A stretch of DNA of 64,000 nt, from contig NZ_LQIX01000003.1 of NCBI RefSeq assembly GCF_001500045.1, positions 62,001 through 126,000 on the forward strand. Reading direction: 5' to 3'. Each line of letters begins with the position of its first letter. The first letter of the stretch is position 1. The notes beneath the pieces are model-generated. The model had not been told where the DNA came from and did not search any database. It saw only the letters and a program-made list of their open reading frames with translations. Positions 1-7,214 of this stretch are shown piece after piece. The position numbers and the translations under genes were made by a program. The stretch comes from Mycobacterium sp. GA-1199 (lineage in GTDB: Bacteria > Actinomycetota > Actinomycetes > Mycobacteriales > Mycobacteriaceae).

Positions 1-2
1 CC

Positions 3-1436
3 GCGCAGGCGGGGCTGTTGAGGCCGGAGATCCGCGTCGCGGCGGGGGCGGCGCTGGCCGGTGGACTTGTGGGTGCCGGCTGGTGGCTGTATCGCAGGCC
101 GGGCGGCCGCACCGGGGCGGTTGCCTTGACGGCGACCGGTATCGCCGCGGCCTATATGGACGTCATCGCGTTGACCACGATCTACGACTGGGTGTCTGCG
201 CCCGCCGGGCTGGTTCTCGCCGCACTGATCGGCGGCGGCGGGCTCACGTTGGCCAGGCGCTGGGACTCCGAGCAGTTGGGGCTGCTCGTGCTGGTGCCGT
301 TGTTGGTGCTGGCGCCGATCGTGGTCGGTGGTGTCACGCTGCTGCTCGTGGCGTTCATGCTTGCGCTGTCGGCGGCCTCGCTGCCCGTGCAGATCGGCAA
401 GGACTGGCTCTGGCTGCACGCCGCCCGGATCGCGGCGGGCACGCTGCCGCTGTTGGTGGCGCTGCTCGGGGTGTACTTCGCCGACGGACGCGATCCGTGG
501 CTGGTCGGGGCGTGTGGCATCGCGGCGCTGCTCGCGATCGCCGCCGCGCTCATCCTGCTGCCAGGTACGGCGAACAAGTCGGCGATGGCCGTGCTGACGG
601 GCGCGGGTGTGCTGCCTGTGCTGTCGGTCGCACTGGCCGTCGACCGTGTCGTCGCGGCGTTGATGGCGGCCGCACTGGCGGCCGGTCTGCTTGCCATCGT
701 GCTCATCAGCGACCGGTTGCCGGGAGTGGACGGCGCGGTGCGGCGCATCTGGACGGTGCTCTCGGCGCTGTCGGCGCTGACCGCGGTGGTGGTGGCGTTC
801 GACGGCCCGATCGCGGGACCGGTTCTGTTCGCGATGGCTCTGGTGGTGGCGACGGCAGGGCGGCAGCACGCCATGGCCAAGGCGATCTCGATCGGCTTCG
901 CAGCCGTCGGCGCCATCTACTACCTGAGCTGGGCGCCGCCGCCCGCGCTGCTGTGGGGAACGTCGACCAGCGCCGGGGTGGCCGCATCGACGCTGATCGC
1001 CAGCATCCTGCTGATCGCGTGGTCGGTGACGATCGTGTGGGCGTTCGACCGCCGCAACTCCGCCTGGTGGGCGGCCGCCGCCGTCGTCGCGGGATACGCC
1101 GTCACCACCTTCGCCGTCACCACCGGCGTGCTGATCGGTGGCACCGACAGCGGCTTCTACGCCGGTCACATGGCGGCGACCATCTGTTGGATCGGCCTGG
1201 CCGCCGCGTTGTTCGGTTACGCGGCGCGGCTGGGTCGAGCCGACCGGTCCGTTCCGATCGCCGGGGGACTGGCGCTGGTGGCCGCGGCGATGGCGAAGCT
1301 GTTCCTGTTCGACCTGGGCACCCTCGACGGCATCTTCCGGGTCGTGGTGTTCATCGTCGTCGGCCTGGTGCTGCTGGGCATGGGCGCCGGATACGCCCGT
1401 CTCCTGGAAAAACAGGACCAACAAAACAGCCTCTGA
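3..1436 (+). CDS. DUF2339-family polytopic membrane protein (5' end outside window)
   Basis: The frame is open from the left edge, so the N-terminus probably lies outside the window; the first in-window start codon is TTG at 18. The visible 470-odd residues are almost entirely hydrophobic, with roughly a dozen membrane segments separated by short loops. The C-terminal segment, K-L-F-L-F-D-L followed by R-V-V-V-F and G-L-V-L-L-G-M-G, matches the end of DUF2339 membrane proteins as I know the family. No catalytic motif is visible and the biological role is unknown. The dps-type gene follows in the same direction after 55 bp but has its own -10 box and Shine-Dalgarno. Family assignment is moderately secure; function is not assigned. 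Confidence 0.7.
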   Translation, partial: AQAGLLRPEIRVAAGAALAGGLVGAGWWLYRRPGGRTGAVALTATGIAAAYMDVIALTTIYDWVSAPAGLVLAALIGGGGLTLARRWDSEQLGLLVLVPLLVLAPIVVGGVTLLLVAFMLALSAASLPVQIGKDWLWLHAARIAAGTLPLLVALLGVYFADGRDPWLVGACGIAALLAIAAALILLPGTANKSAMAVLTGAGVLPVLSVALAVDRVVAALMAAALAAGLLAIVLISDRLPGVDGAVRRIWTVLSALSALTAVVVAFDGPIAGPVLFAMALVVATAGRQHAMAKAISIGFAAVGAIYYLSWAPPPALLWGTSTSAGVAASTLIASILLIAWSVTIVWAFDRRNSAWWAAAAVVAGYAVTTFAVTTGVLIGGTDSGFYAGHMAATICWIGLAAALFGYAARLGRADRSVPIAGGLALVAAAMAKLFLFDLGTLDGIFRVVVFIVVGLVLLGMGAGYARLLEKQDQQNSL

Positions 1437-1445
1437 CCAGGAAAA

Positions 1446-1480
1446 TATGCTAAACTGGAATCAGTCCAAACAAGGAGGGG
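1446..1480 (+). promoter_or_regulatory. -10 box and strong Shine-Dalgarno of the dps gene
   Basis: TATGCT at 1446-1451 fits the mycobacterial TANNNT -10 box, and AAGGAGGGG at 1472-1480 is an excellent ribosome-binding site 11 nt before ATG 1492. The box lies inside an imperfect inverted repeat (CTGACCAG at 1433-1440, CTGGaaTCAG at 1455-1464) that could be an operator. An upstream in-frame ATG at 1447 falls within the -10 box, which argues against its use. Confidence 0.5.
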
Positions 1481-1491
1481 TTGTAGCGATC

Positions 1492-1983
1492 ATGACCACC
1501 ACAACACGTCGTTCAGAAGCAGATATCCAGGCATTCGAGGCCTCACCGGAACTCAGCGACAGCCTGCAGCGGGTTCTCGTCGATCTGGTCGAGCTGCATC
1601 TCCAGGGTAAGCAGGCGCACTGGAACATCGTCGGCACCAACTTCCGCGACCTTCATCTACAGCTCGACGAACTCGTCGACTTCGCCCGTGAGGGCAGTGA
1701 CACCATCGCCGAGCGGATGCGCGCGCTTGAAGCATGGCCCGACGGACGGTCGGACACGGTCACCGCCGGCACCTCGCTACCGCAGTTCCCCGCCTACGCG
1801 GTGAGCACGCAGGATGCCGTCGACCTGATCACGGGCCGGGTGTACGCCGCTGTCGACACGATGCGTCAGGTTCACGACGCCGTGGACGCCGAGGACCCGA
1901 CCTCCGCCGACATCCTCCATCAGCTGATCGAAGGCCTCGAGAAGCTGGCCTGGTTGATCAAGTCCGAGAACCGCAAGGTCTAG
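1492..1983 (+). CDS. dps: Dps-family ferritin-like DNA-binding/iron-storage protein (Dps2 type)
   Basis: 163-residue four-helix-bundle protein of the Dps family, which forms dodecamers that oxidise Fe(II) with peroxide, store iron and protect DNA. The inter-subunit ferroxidase ligands are visible in the usual spacing: H43 (in H-W-N), H55, D59, D70 and E74 (in S-D-T-I-A-E-R). The short N-terminal tail has two arginines only, fewer basic residues than long-tailed Dps proteins. ATG 1492 is chosen because of the AAGGAGGGG site 11 nt upstream. Sequence and setting resemble M. smegmatis Dps2; M. tuberculosis has no Dps gene at this position. Assignment to the Dps family is firm; the Dps2 label rests on resemblance. 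Confidence 0.9.
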   Translation: MTTTTRRSEADIQAFEASPELSDSLQRVLVDLVELHLQGKQAHWNIVGTNFRDLHLQLDELVDFAREGSDTIAERMRALEAWPDGRSDTVTAGTSLPQFPAYAVSTQDAVDLITGRVYAAVDTMRQVHDAVDAEDPTSADILHQLIEGLEKLAWLIKSENRKV

Positions 1984-2004
1984 TAGGTTCGCGCGCTACC
2001 GACG

Positions 2005-2067
2005 CCGCGACTGTGCGTTTCACGACGCCGGTCGCGGCGTTTTGCGTCTGCGATTGCACAGTCGCGG
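2005..2067. repeat. Long intergenic hairpin, dispersed-element copy 1
   Basis: A perfect 12-bp outer stem (2005-2016 with 2056-2067) encloses a 6-bp inner stem (2025-2030 with 2035-2040, loop GTCG). It lies between two plus-strand genes. Related sequence occurs at 39569-39628 and, as a half copy, near 4705-4735. It may act as a terminator for dps, but it has no terminal U-tract. Confidence 0.6.
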
Positions 2068-2106
2068 GGGTGAGTCGTTTTCCAGCGAACGGGTATATCT
2101 CTCGCC

Positions 2107-2556
2107 GTGACTGTGACACGCGATATTCACGCCTCTCGTCAGCAGGTTTGGGACGTCATGGCCGACGGATGGACGTACTCGCAATGGGTGGTCGGCAACA
2201 GCCGGATGCGAGCCGTCGACCCGAACTGGCCGGCCCCGGGATCCGAGATCCGCCATTCGGTGGGTGTCTGGCCGCTGCTGCTCGACGACAAAACCGTGGT
2301 CGAGAAGAGTGTGCCGCCCGAGGAGTTGGTGCTGCACGCCAAGGGTCGTCCATTCGGTGGCGCACGAATCATCCTGCGCCTGCACGACATTCCCGACGGT
2401 TGCCGGGTGGAGATGACGGAGATGCCGGTCAGCGGTCCCGCGGCGGTCATGCCCAACAAGTTGAGCGATATCGCCGTGTACCCGCGTAACCGGGAGACCC
2501 TGTGGCGGCTGGCCGCGCTGGCCGAGCGGCTCAAACCGACTGAGGTCGAAAACTGA
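2107..2556 (+). CDS. SRPBCC (START/Bet v1-like) family protein
   Basis: 149 residues, starting at GTG 2107. The pattern T-V-T-R-D-I-H-A-S-R-Q-Q-V-W-D-V-M-A-D-G-W at the N-terminus, then a W-V-V-G-N-S motif and a long C-terminal amphipathic helix, is typical of single-domain SRPBCC (polyketide cyclase/dehydrase-like) proteins that bind hydrophobic ligands in a helix-grip fold. The ligand cannot be inferred. The 3' end overlaps the 3' end of the convergent cyclase gene by 26 bp. It is a stand-alone plus-strand gene. The family call is good; the function is open. Confidence 0.75.
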   Translation: MTVTRDIHASRQQVWDVMADGWTYSQWVVGNSRMRAVDPNWPAPGSEIRHSVGVWPLLLDDKTVVEKSVPPEELVLHAKGRPFGGARIILRLHDIPDGCRVEMTEMPVSGPAAVMPNKLSDIAVYPRNRETLWRLAALAERLKPTEVEN

Positions 2557-3832
2557 GTGGTTCGAGTTCCACCGCGTCGCGCACGGCCGCGTCGTCGCGA
2601 CGTCCGACGAGGTACCACGTCCTCATGACGCCCTTGCCCTTGACCTCGATCTCGCCGCGAGGCTCCAGCACGAACGTGCTGCGCAGGCGTTCGTACACGT
2701 CGTGGGGCACCTGAATGCGTCCCTCGACGTCGGTGCTCTCCATCCGGGATGCGACGTTGACCGCATCGCCCCACACGTCGTAGAAGAACTTGCGCGCCCC
2801 GACGACCCCGGCGACAACCGGACCCGCGGCCAGACCGATCCGCAGCGGCACCTTGCGTCCGCGTGGGTCGCGCAGGTCGGCGACGGCGTCGGCCATGTCG
2901 AGCGCCAGGCAGGCCAGCGCTTCGAGGTGATCCGGCCGTGGGTGTGGCACACCGCTGACCACCATGTAGGAGTCGCCGCTGCTCTTGACCTTCTCCAAGC
3001 CGTGACGGTCGACGAGTGCGTCCAAATCCGTGTAGAGCCGGTCGAGGAACCGGACCAGATCGACCGGATTGGTGTCGCTGGCCCGCTCGGTGTACCCGGC
3101 GATGTCGGCGAACAGGATTGACGCGTCGTCGTACCTGTCGGCGATGACCGTGCGGGTCGGATCTTTGAGCCGCTCGGCGATGGTCGCGGGCAGGACGTTC
3201 GTCAGCAGCCGTTCGGAGCGCTGGTATTCGGCTTCCATCGCCAACCGCGCCCGGCGGATCTCCCGTAGCGCGAACCACAGCGTGGCGACGACGAGGATCC
3301 ACGCCGTGGCCACGGTGAGGATGAACGAAATCGTGCGGGCCCAGTCCGGTTGAACGCCGGTGTCGTCGGGGACGAGGAACTCCAGTGCCACCACCGTCGC
3401 CGCGCCCAGCGCCGACAGCACCGAGGCCAGCACGATGTGGTCGATGCCGAGGATGATCACCACGATCGCCGCCGCGACGACGAAGTAGAACTGCAGTCCC
3501 GACCCGGTGCCGAGCTGGATGCACTGAATCGCGATCGTCACGTACGCGACGGCGAAGAACACCAGCGGTGCGACGAGTTCGCCGAACCGGCACAGCAGCG
3601 GGATCGTCGCGAACGCGACAGCGCTGACAAGGCTGAGGACCGGGATCCACCACACTTCGACGCCGACGAGCAGACCCTGAAAACCGAAGAAGGCGCTGAT
3701 GGCGGCGCTGATCATTGCGGTGACGTCGAGCACCCGGCGGCGCCGCACGGACCGTTCCGCGTGGTGCCGAACCCGGGCGGGCGTCCGGTTCTGCAGCGCC
3801 ACTTCGGGAACGCAGACCGGCCGCAGCCTCAT
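2531..3832 (-). CDS. cya: Membrane-anchored class III adenylate cyclase (Rv1625c type)
   Basis: About 433 residues: six predicted membrane helices in the N-terminal half followed by one class III cyclase domain that must homodimerise. All canonical residues are present: metal-binding D243 (F-A-D-I) and D287 (S-G-D-S), adenine-selecting K283 and D352, transition-state N359 and R363. Architecture, neighbours and spacing match M. tuberculosis Rv1625c (443 aa), which makes cAMP from ATP. The start at ATG 3832 is preferred because a further upstream in-frame start (3907) would lie inside the tRNA-Leu gene. It converges with the SRPBCC gene, overlapping 26 bp. Adenylate rather than guanylate specificity follows from the Lys/Asp pair. 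Confidence 0.92.
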   Translation of the reverse strand: MRLRPVCVPEVALQNRTPARVRHHAERSVRRRRVLDVTAMISAAISAFFGFQGLLVGVEVWWIPVLSLVSAVAFATIPLLCRFGELVAPLVFFAVAYVTIAIQCIQLGTGSGLQFYFVVAAAIVVIILGIDHIVLASVLSALGAATVVALEFLVPDDTGVQPDWARTISFILTVATAWILVVATLWFALREIRRARLAMEAEYQRSERLLTNVLPATIAERLKDPTRTVIADRYDDASILFADIAGYTERASDTNPVDLVRFLDRLYTDLDALVDRHGLEKVKSSGDSYMVVSGVPHPRPDHLEALACLALDMADAVADLRDPRGRKVPLRIGLAAGPVVAGVVGARKFFYDVWGDAVNVASRMESTDVEGRIQVPHDVYERLRSTFVLEPRGEIEVKGKGVMRTWYLVGRRDDAAVRDAVELEPLSFRPQSV

Positions 3833-3879
3833 CTCCACGACTAGAGCGTAACGCCGAACTGGCTGGACCTGCCGATTCT

Positions 3880-3956
3880 TGGTGCCCTCGGTGAGACTCG
3901 AACTCACACTGTCACGATTTTGAGTCGTGTGCCTCTGCCAATTGGGCTACGAGGGC
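3880..3956 (-). tRNA. tRNA-Leu (anticodon CAA) with encoded CCA and a short variable arm
   Basis: Read on the minus strand: acceptor GCCCTCG (3956-3950) pairs with CGAGGGC (3890-3884), discriminator A and encoded CCA (3883-3880), anticodon stem CACGA/TCGTG around the loop CTCAAAA (anticodon CAA), T-stem GTGAG/CTCAC with loop TTCGAGT. The variable region is only five bases, unlike the long extra arm expected of a bacterial tRNA-Leu. The D-stem has a C-A mismatch at its inner end. Discriminator A73 agrees with leucine identity. Confidence 0.88.
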
Positions 3957-4048
3957 TCTGGTAGGTGTACGGCTCTGTTGCGCGGCTTACCACCTTAGAT
4001 GATGCCCCGAACTCGCTGAACGGCACTGCTACCGCCACAATGGTTTCC

Positions 4049-4681
4049 ATGGCAACCGCTGCTGGGGCACCACCCGAGGCCGTGAAGGGACGCCGTGTTC
4101 TCGTCGCCGAAGACGAAGCGCTCATCCGGATGGACTTAGCCGAGATGCTGCGCGAAGAGGGCTACGAGATCGTCGGTGAGGCGGGCGACGGACAGGAGGC
4201 CGTCGATCTCGCCGAGAGCTTGAAGCCCGACCTGGTGATCATGGACGTCAAGATGCCCCGTCGCGACGGCATCGACGCGGCCGCCGAGATCGCCGGCAAG
4301 CGCATCGCGCCGATCGTCATCCTCACCGCGTTCAGTCAGCGGGAACTGGTCGAACGCGCCAGGGATGCCGGCGCCATGGCTTACCTGGTCAAACCCTTCA
4401 CTGTCACCGACCTCATCCCGGCCATCGAGGTCGCGGTGAGCCGCTTCGGGGAGATCGCCGCGCTGGAGCAGGAAGTTGCCACGCTGTCCGACCGGCTCGA
4501 GACGCGCAAGCTCGTCGAACGGGCGAAGGGTTTGCTGCAGACCAAACAGGGGATGACCGAACCCGAGGCGTTCAAGTGGATCCAACGCGCCGCGATGGAC
4601 CGGCGCACCACCATGAAACGCGTCGCCGAAGTGGTCCTCGAAACCCTCGACACGCCCAGCGGTGCGCCGGAACCGAGCTGA
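4049..4681 (+). CDS. pdtaR: Two-component response regulator with ANTAR RNA-binding domain (PdtaR, Rv1626)
   Basis: 210 residues: an N-terminal receiver domain with acidic pocket (E-D-E near residue 21), phospho-acceptor D66 (V-I-M-D-V-K-M-P) and the conserved K of L-V-K-P-F, followed by a coiled linker and a C-terminal ANTAR domain (R-K-L-V-E-R-A-K-G-L-L through R-R-T-T-M-K-R-V-A-E). It is nearly identical in layout to M. tuberculosis Rv1626, which is phosphorylated by the histidine kinase PdtaS and binds paired hairpins in nascent RNA to prevent termination. PdtaS is encoded elsewhere. ATG 4049 is chosen by comparison with Rv1626; ATG 4040 is an alternative, and neither has a clear Shine-Dalgarno. 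Confidence 0.93.
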   Translation: MATAAGAPPEAVKGRRVLVAEDEALIRMDLAEMLREEGYEIVGEAGDGQEAVDLAESLKPDLVIMDVKMPRRDGIDAAAEIAGKRIAPIVILTAFSQRELVERARDAGAMAYLVKPFTVTDLIPAIEVAVSRFGEIAALEQEVATLSDRLETRKLVERAKGLLQTKQGMTEPEAFKWIQRAAMDRRTTMKRVAEVVLETLDTPSGAPEPS

Positions 4682-4704
4682 CTTCCGGCCCGGCGACCCG
4701 GTAA

Positions 4705-4735
4705 AAACTGCGTTTCCGATGACGCGATTTTGACC
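4705..4735. repeat. Half copy of the dispersed hairpin element
   Basis: The segment ACTGCGTTT...TGACGcGATTTtGACCG resembles the minus-strand reading of one arm of the element at 39569-39628 (ACTGCGTTT...TGACGGATTTcGACCG). The second arm is degenerate. It lies in the pdtaR-livJ intergenic region (4682-4870), which otherwise shows only the livJ ribosome-binding site. Confidence 0.35.
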
Positions 4736-4870
4736 GCGGCGACCGCGACGCGTCGTTCAACAGCGCGCACCAGCGCCGAGCGTTGGCTATGGTCTTCCCG
4801 GAACGTCGCCGCCCCCGCCCGCCGGGCTGAGGCGCCGGAGCCGACCAACACAACGACCCGGAGGTGAAGC

Positions 4871-6085
4871 GTGCGCGGTCGCGTGGCACGGAAAGCATTT
4901 GCTATCAGCAGCGCTGGTCTGGTTGTGCTCGGCATGGCCGGCTGCCAGCAGGCCGAGCCGAGCGAGGGTGGTGAGGCGCAGACTGCTTTGAAGATCGTCG
5001 AACAGGTGCAGATCGACGAGAACGGGGCCGAAGTCAAGGCCGACGAGGGTGCCGCGCCCGCCGATCCCGCCGGTGACGGCAACGCGCAGTGCCCGCCGGT
5101 GTCGCTGGCCATGGCCGGTGCGCTCAACGGCCCCGACGCGGCACTGGGCATCAACATCAAGAACGGCATTCAGCTGGCCGTGGACAAGCACAACGCCGCG
5201 AACCCGGGTTGCCAGGTCCAACTGAAGACCTTCGACACCGAAGGCGACCCGCAGAAGGCCACCCAGATCGCGCCGCAGATCATCAACGACGCCTCCACCA
5301 TCGGCCTGATCGGTCCCGCCTTCTCCGGTGAGACCATGGCCACCGGCGACGTCTTCAATCAGGCCGGGCTCGTCGCCGCAACAGCCTCGGCGACCAACGT
5401 GACGCTGTCCGACAAGGGCTGGCGGACCTTCTTCCGCGGTCTGGGCAACGACGGCGTTCAGGGGCCTTCGGTGGCCAACTACCTGAAGAACACCCTCGGC
5501 CACAAGAAGGTCTGCGTGGTCGACGACAGCACGGACTACGGCCTGGGGCTGGGGCAGACCGTTCGTGAGACGCTCGGCCCGGTGGCCGACTCGTCCTGCA
5601 ACATCTCGGTCAAGAAGGGCGACAAGGACTTCTCGGCGGCGGTGACCCAGATCAAGGGCGCCAACCCGGACTCGGTGTTCTTCAGCGGCTACTACGCTGA
5701 GGCGGCGCCGTTCGTACAGCAGCTGCGCGACGGCGGGTACGAAGGGACGTTCGCCAGCGCCGACGGCACCAAGGACCCCGAGTTCGTGAAGCAGGCCGGC
5801 GACGCGTCCAAGGACGCCGTGCTGTCCTGCCCGTGCGGCCCGGCCACCGGCAGTTTCGCCGACGAGTACACCAAGAAGTTCAACCAGGAACCGGGCACCT
5901 ACAGCAGCGAGGGCTACGACCTGGGCGCCATCCTGCTGAAGGGCATCGACTCCGGCGCCATCACCCGGCCCGCGCTGCTCGACTTCGTCCGCAACTACAA
6001 CGGTCGCGGCGTGGCTCGGCAGTACCAGTGGACCCCGAACGGTGAGCTGACCACCAGCCTGATCTGGATCTACAAAGTTCAATAG
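4871..6085 (+). CDS. livJ: Branched-chain amino-acid-type ABC transporter substrate-binding lipoprotein
   Basis: 404 residues, starting at GTG 4871 behind the purine-rich site GGAGGTGAAG. A lipoprotein signal is visible: basic N-terminus, hydrophobic stretch, lipobox G-M-A-G with the lipidated cysteine at C25. The mature part is a periplasmic binding protein type 1 fold of the LivJ/Leu-Ile-Val family (A-L-N-G-P-D-A at the start of the domain, then G-L-I-G-P-A-F-S-G-E, and V-F-F-S-G-Y-Y-A-E-A). It is the first gene of a five-gene operon with livH, livM, livG and livF, so it captures the substrate outside the membrane. The substrate could be a branched-chain amino acid, another amino acid or a urea/amide-type compound; specificity cannot be read from sequence. 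Confidence 0.9.
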   Translation: MRGRVARKAFAISSAGLVVLGMAGCQQAEPSEGGEAQTALKIVEQVQIDENGAEVKADEGAAPADPAGDGNAQCPPVSLAMAGALNGPDAALGINIKNGIQLAVDKHNAANPGCQVQLKTFDTEGDPQKATQIAPQIINDASTIGLIGPAFSGETMATGDVFNQAGLVAATASATNVTLSDKGWRTFFRGLGNDGVQGPSVANYLKNTLGHKKVCVVDDSTDYGLGLGQTVRETLGPVADSSCNISVKKGDKDFSAAVTQIKGANPDSVFFSGYYAEAAPFVQQLRDGGYEGTFASADGTKDPEFVKQAGDASKDAVLSCPCGPATGSFADEYTKKFNQEPGTYSSEGYDLGAILLKGIDSGAITRPALLDFVRNYNGRGVARQYQWTPNGELTTSLIWIYKVQ

Positions 6086-6096
6086 CCGCTGAGGCG

Positions 6097-6129
6097 AACG
6101 CGTCCGAGACCGCAAGGCTCGGACGCGTT
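6097..6129 (+). terminator. Strong hairpin between livJ and livH (attenuator-type)
   Basis: A perfect 12-bp stem (6097-6108 AACGCGTCCGAG with 6118-6129 CTCGGACGCGTT) with a 9-nt loop, followed by a short T-run. An outer GCG/CGC extension is possible. It sits in the only sizeable gap (82 bp) of the liv operon and would lower transcription or stabilise the upstream mRNA so that the binding protein outnumbers the permease. Confidence 0.7.
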
Positions 6130-6167
6130 TTCGCTAGAGGCCCGTTCCCGCGAGGAGCCGCCACCGG

Positions 6168-7214
6168 ATGACCGGGATCCCACCCGAGTGCGTCGACCAG
6201 TACACCTGCTTGGCCGCGAACATCAGCTTCAACCTCGACGGGTTGCGAGACGGCTTCTGGCAGTTGACGATCGACGGCCTGTCGTGGGGGGCAATCTACG
6301 CGTTGGTGGCGGTCGGCTACACGTTGGTCTACGGCGTGCTCAAGCTGATCAACTTCGCGCATTCGGAAGTGTTCATGTTCGGCATGTTCGGCGCCTATTT
6401 CTGCCTCGACATGATCCTGGGCTTCACACCGAGCGGTAACACCTACGACAAGGGCGTCGCGCTGACGGTGCTGTATCTCGGGATCGCCATGCTGTTCGCG
6501 ATGGCGGTGTCCGGCGCCACCGCGGTCGGCCTGGAGGCGGTGGCCTACCGGCCGCTGCGGCGACGCAAGGCCGACCGGCTGTCGTTTCTGATCACCGCGA
6601 TCGGCATGTCGTTCGTGCTGCAGGAGTTCGTGCACTTCATCCTGCCGAAGATCATCGACGGGTACGGCGGATCCAATGCGCAACAACCGATCCGGCTCGT
6701 CGCGCCCGAAACCCAGTTCACGGTTTTCGGTTCCGCGGTGTCCAACATCACGCTGATCATCGTCGGTGCGGCGCTGGTCCTCGCCCTGATGACCGACCTG
6801 ACCATCAACCGAACCAGGTTCGGCCGCGGAATTCGGGCGGTGGCGCAGGACCCGGACACTGCGACCCTGATGGGAGTCTCCCGCGAACGCATCATCATGA
6901 CGACGTTTCTGATCGGAGGCCTTCTGGCGGGTGCCGCCGCGCTGCTGTACACGCTGAAGGTGCCGCAGGGCATCATCTACTCCGGCGGCTTCCTGCTGGG
7001 CATCAAGGCATTCTCGGCCGCGGTCCTCGGCGGCATCGGCAACCTGCGCGGCGCCCTGCTGGGCGGACTGCTGCTGGGCATCATGGAGAACTACGGACAG
7101 GCCGTGTTCGGGACCCAGTGGCGTGACGTCGTGGCCTTCGTGCTGCTGGTTCTGGTGCTGTTCTTCCGGCCGACGGGGATACTCGGCGAAAGCCTCGGGA
7201 AGGCGCGCGCATGA
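6168..7214 (+). CDS. livH: ABC transporter permease, LivH family
   Basis: 348 residues, ATG start 6168. About eight membrane helices. The LivH hallmark segment G-A-I-Y-A-L-V-A-V-G-Y-T-L-V-Y-G-V-L-K-L-I-N-F-A-H and the coupling region R-A-V-A-Q-D-P-D-T-A-T-L-M-G-V (contacting the ATPase) are present. It has an unusually long N-terminal periplasmic-side segment with two cysteines before the first helix. Its stop overlaps the livM start (ATGA), indicating translational coupling. It forms the membrane channel with LivM. Confidence 0.93.
   Translation: MTGIPPECVDQYTCLAANISFNLDGLRDGFWQLTIDGLSWGAIYALVAVGYTLVYGVLKLINFAHSEVFMFGMFGAYFCLDMILGFTPSGNTYDKGVALTVLYLGIAMLFAMAVSGATAVGLEAVAYRPLRRRKADRLSFLITAIGMSFVLQEFVHFILPKIIDGYGGSNAQQPIRLVAPETQFTVFGSAVSNITLIIVGAALVLALMTDLTINRTRFGRGIRAVAQDPDTATLMGVSRERIIMTTFLIGGLLAGAAALLYTLKVPQGIIYSGGFLLGIKAFSAAVLGGIGNLRGALLGGLLLGIMENYGQAVFGTQWRDVVAFVLLVLVLFFRPTGILGESLGKARA

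Noticed and set aside
1138..1491. Upstream open frame fused to Dps
   Set aside because: It runs through the end of the membrane-protein gene and lacks homology; the strong Shine-Dalgarno fixes the start at 1492.
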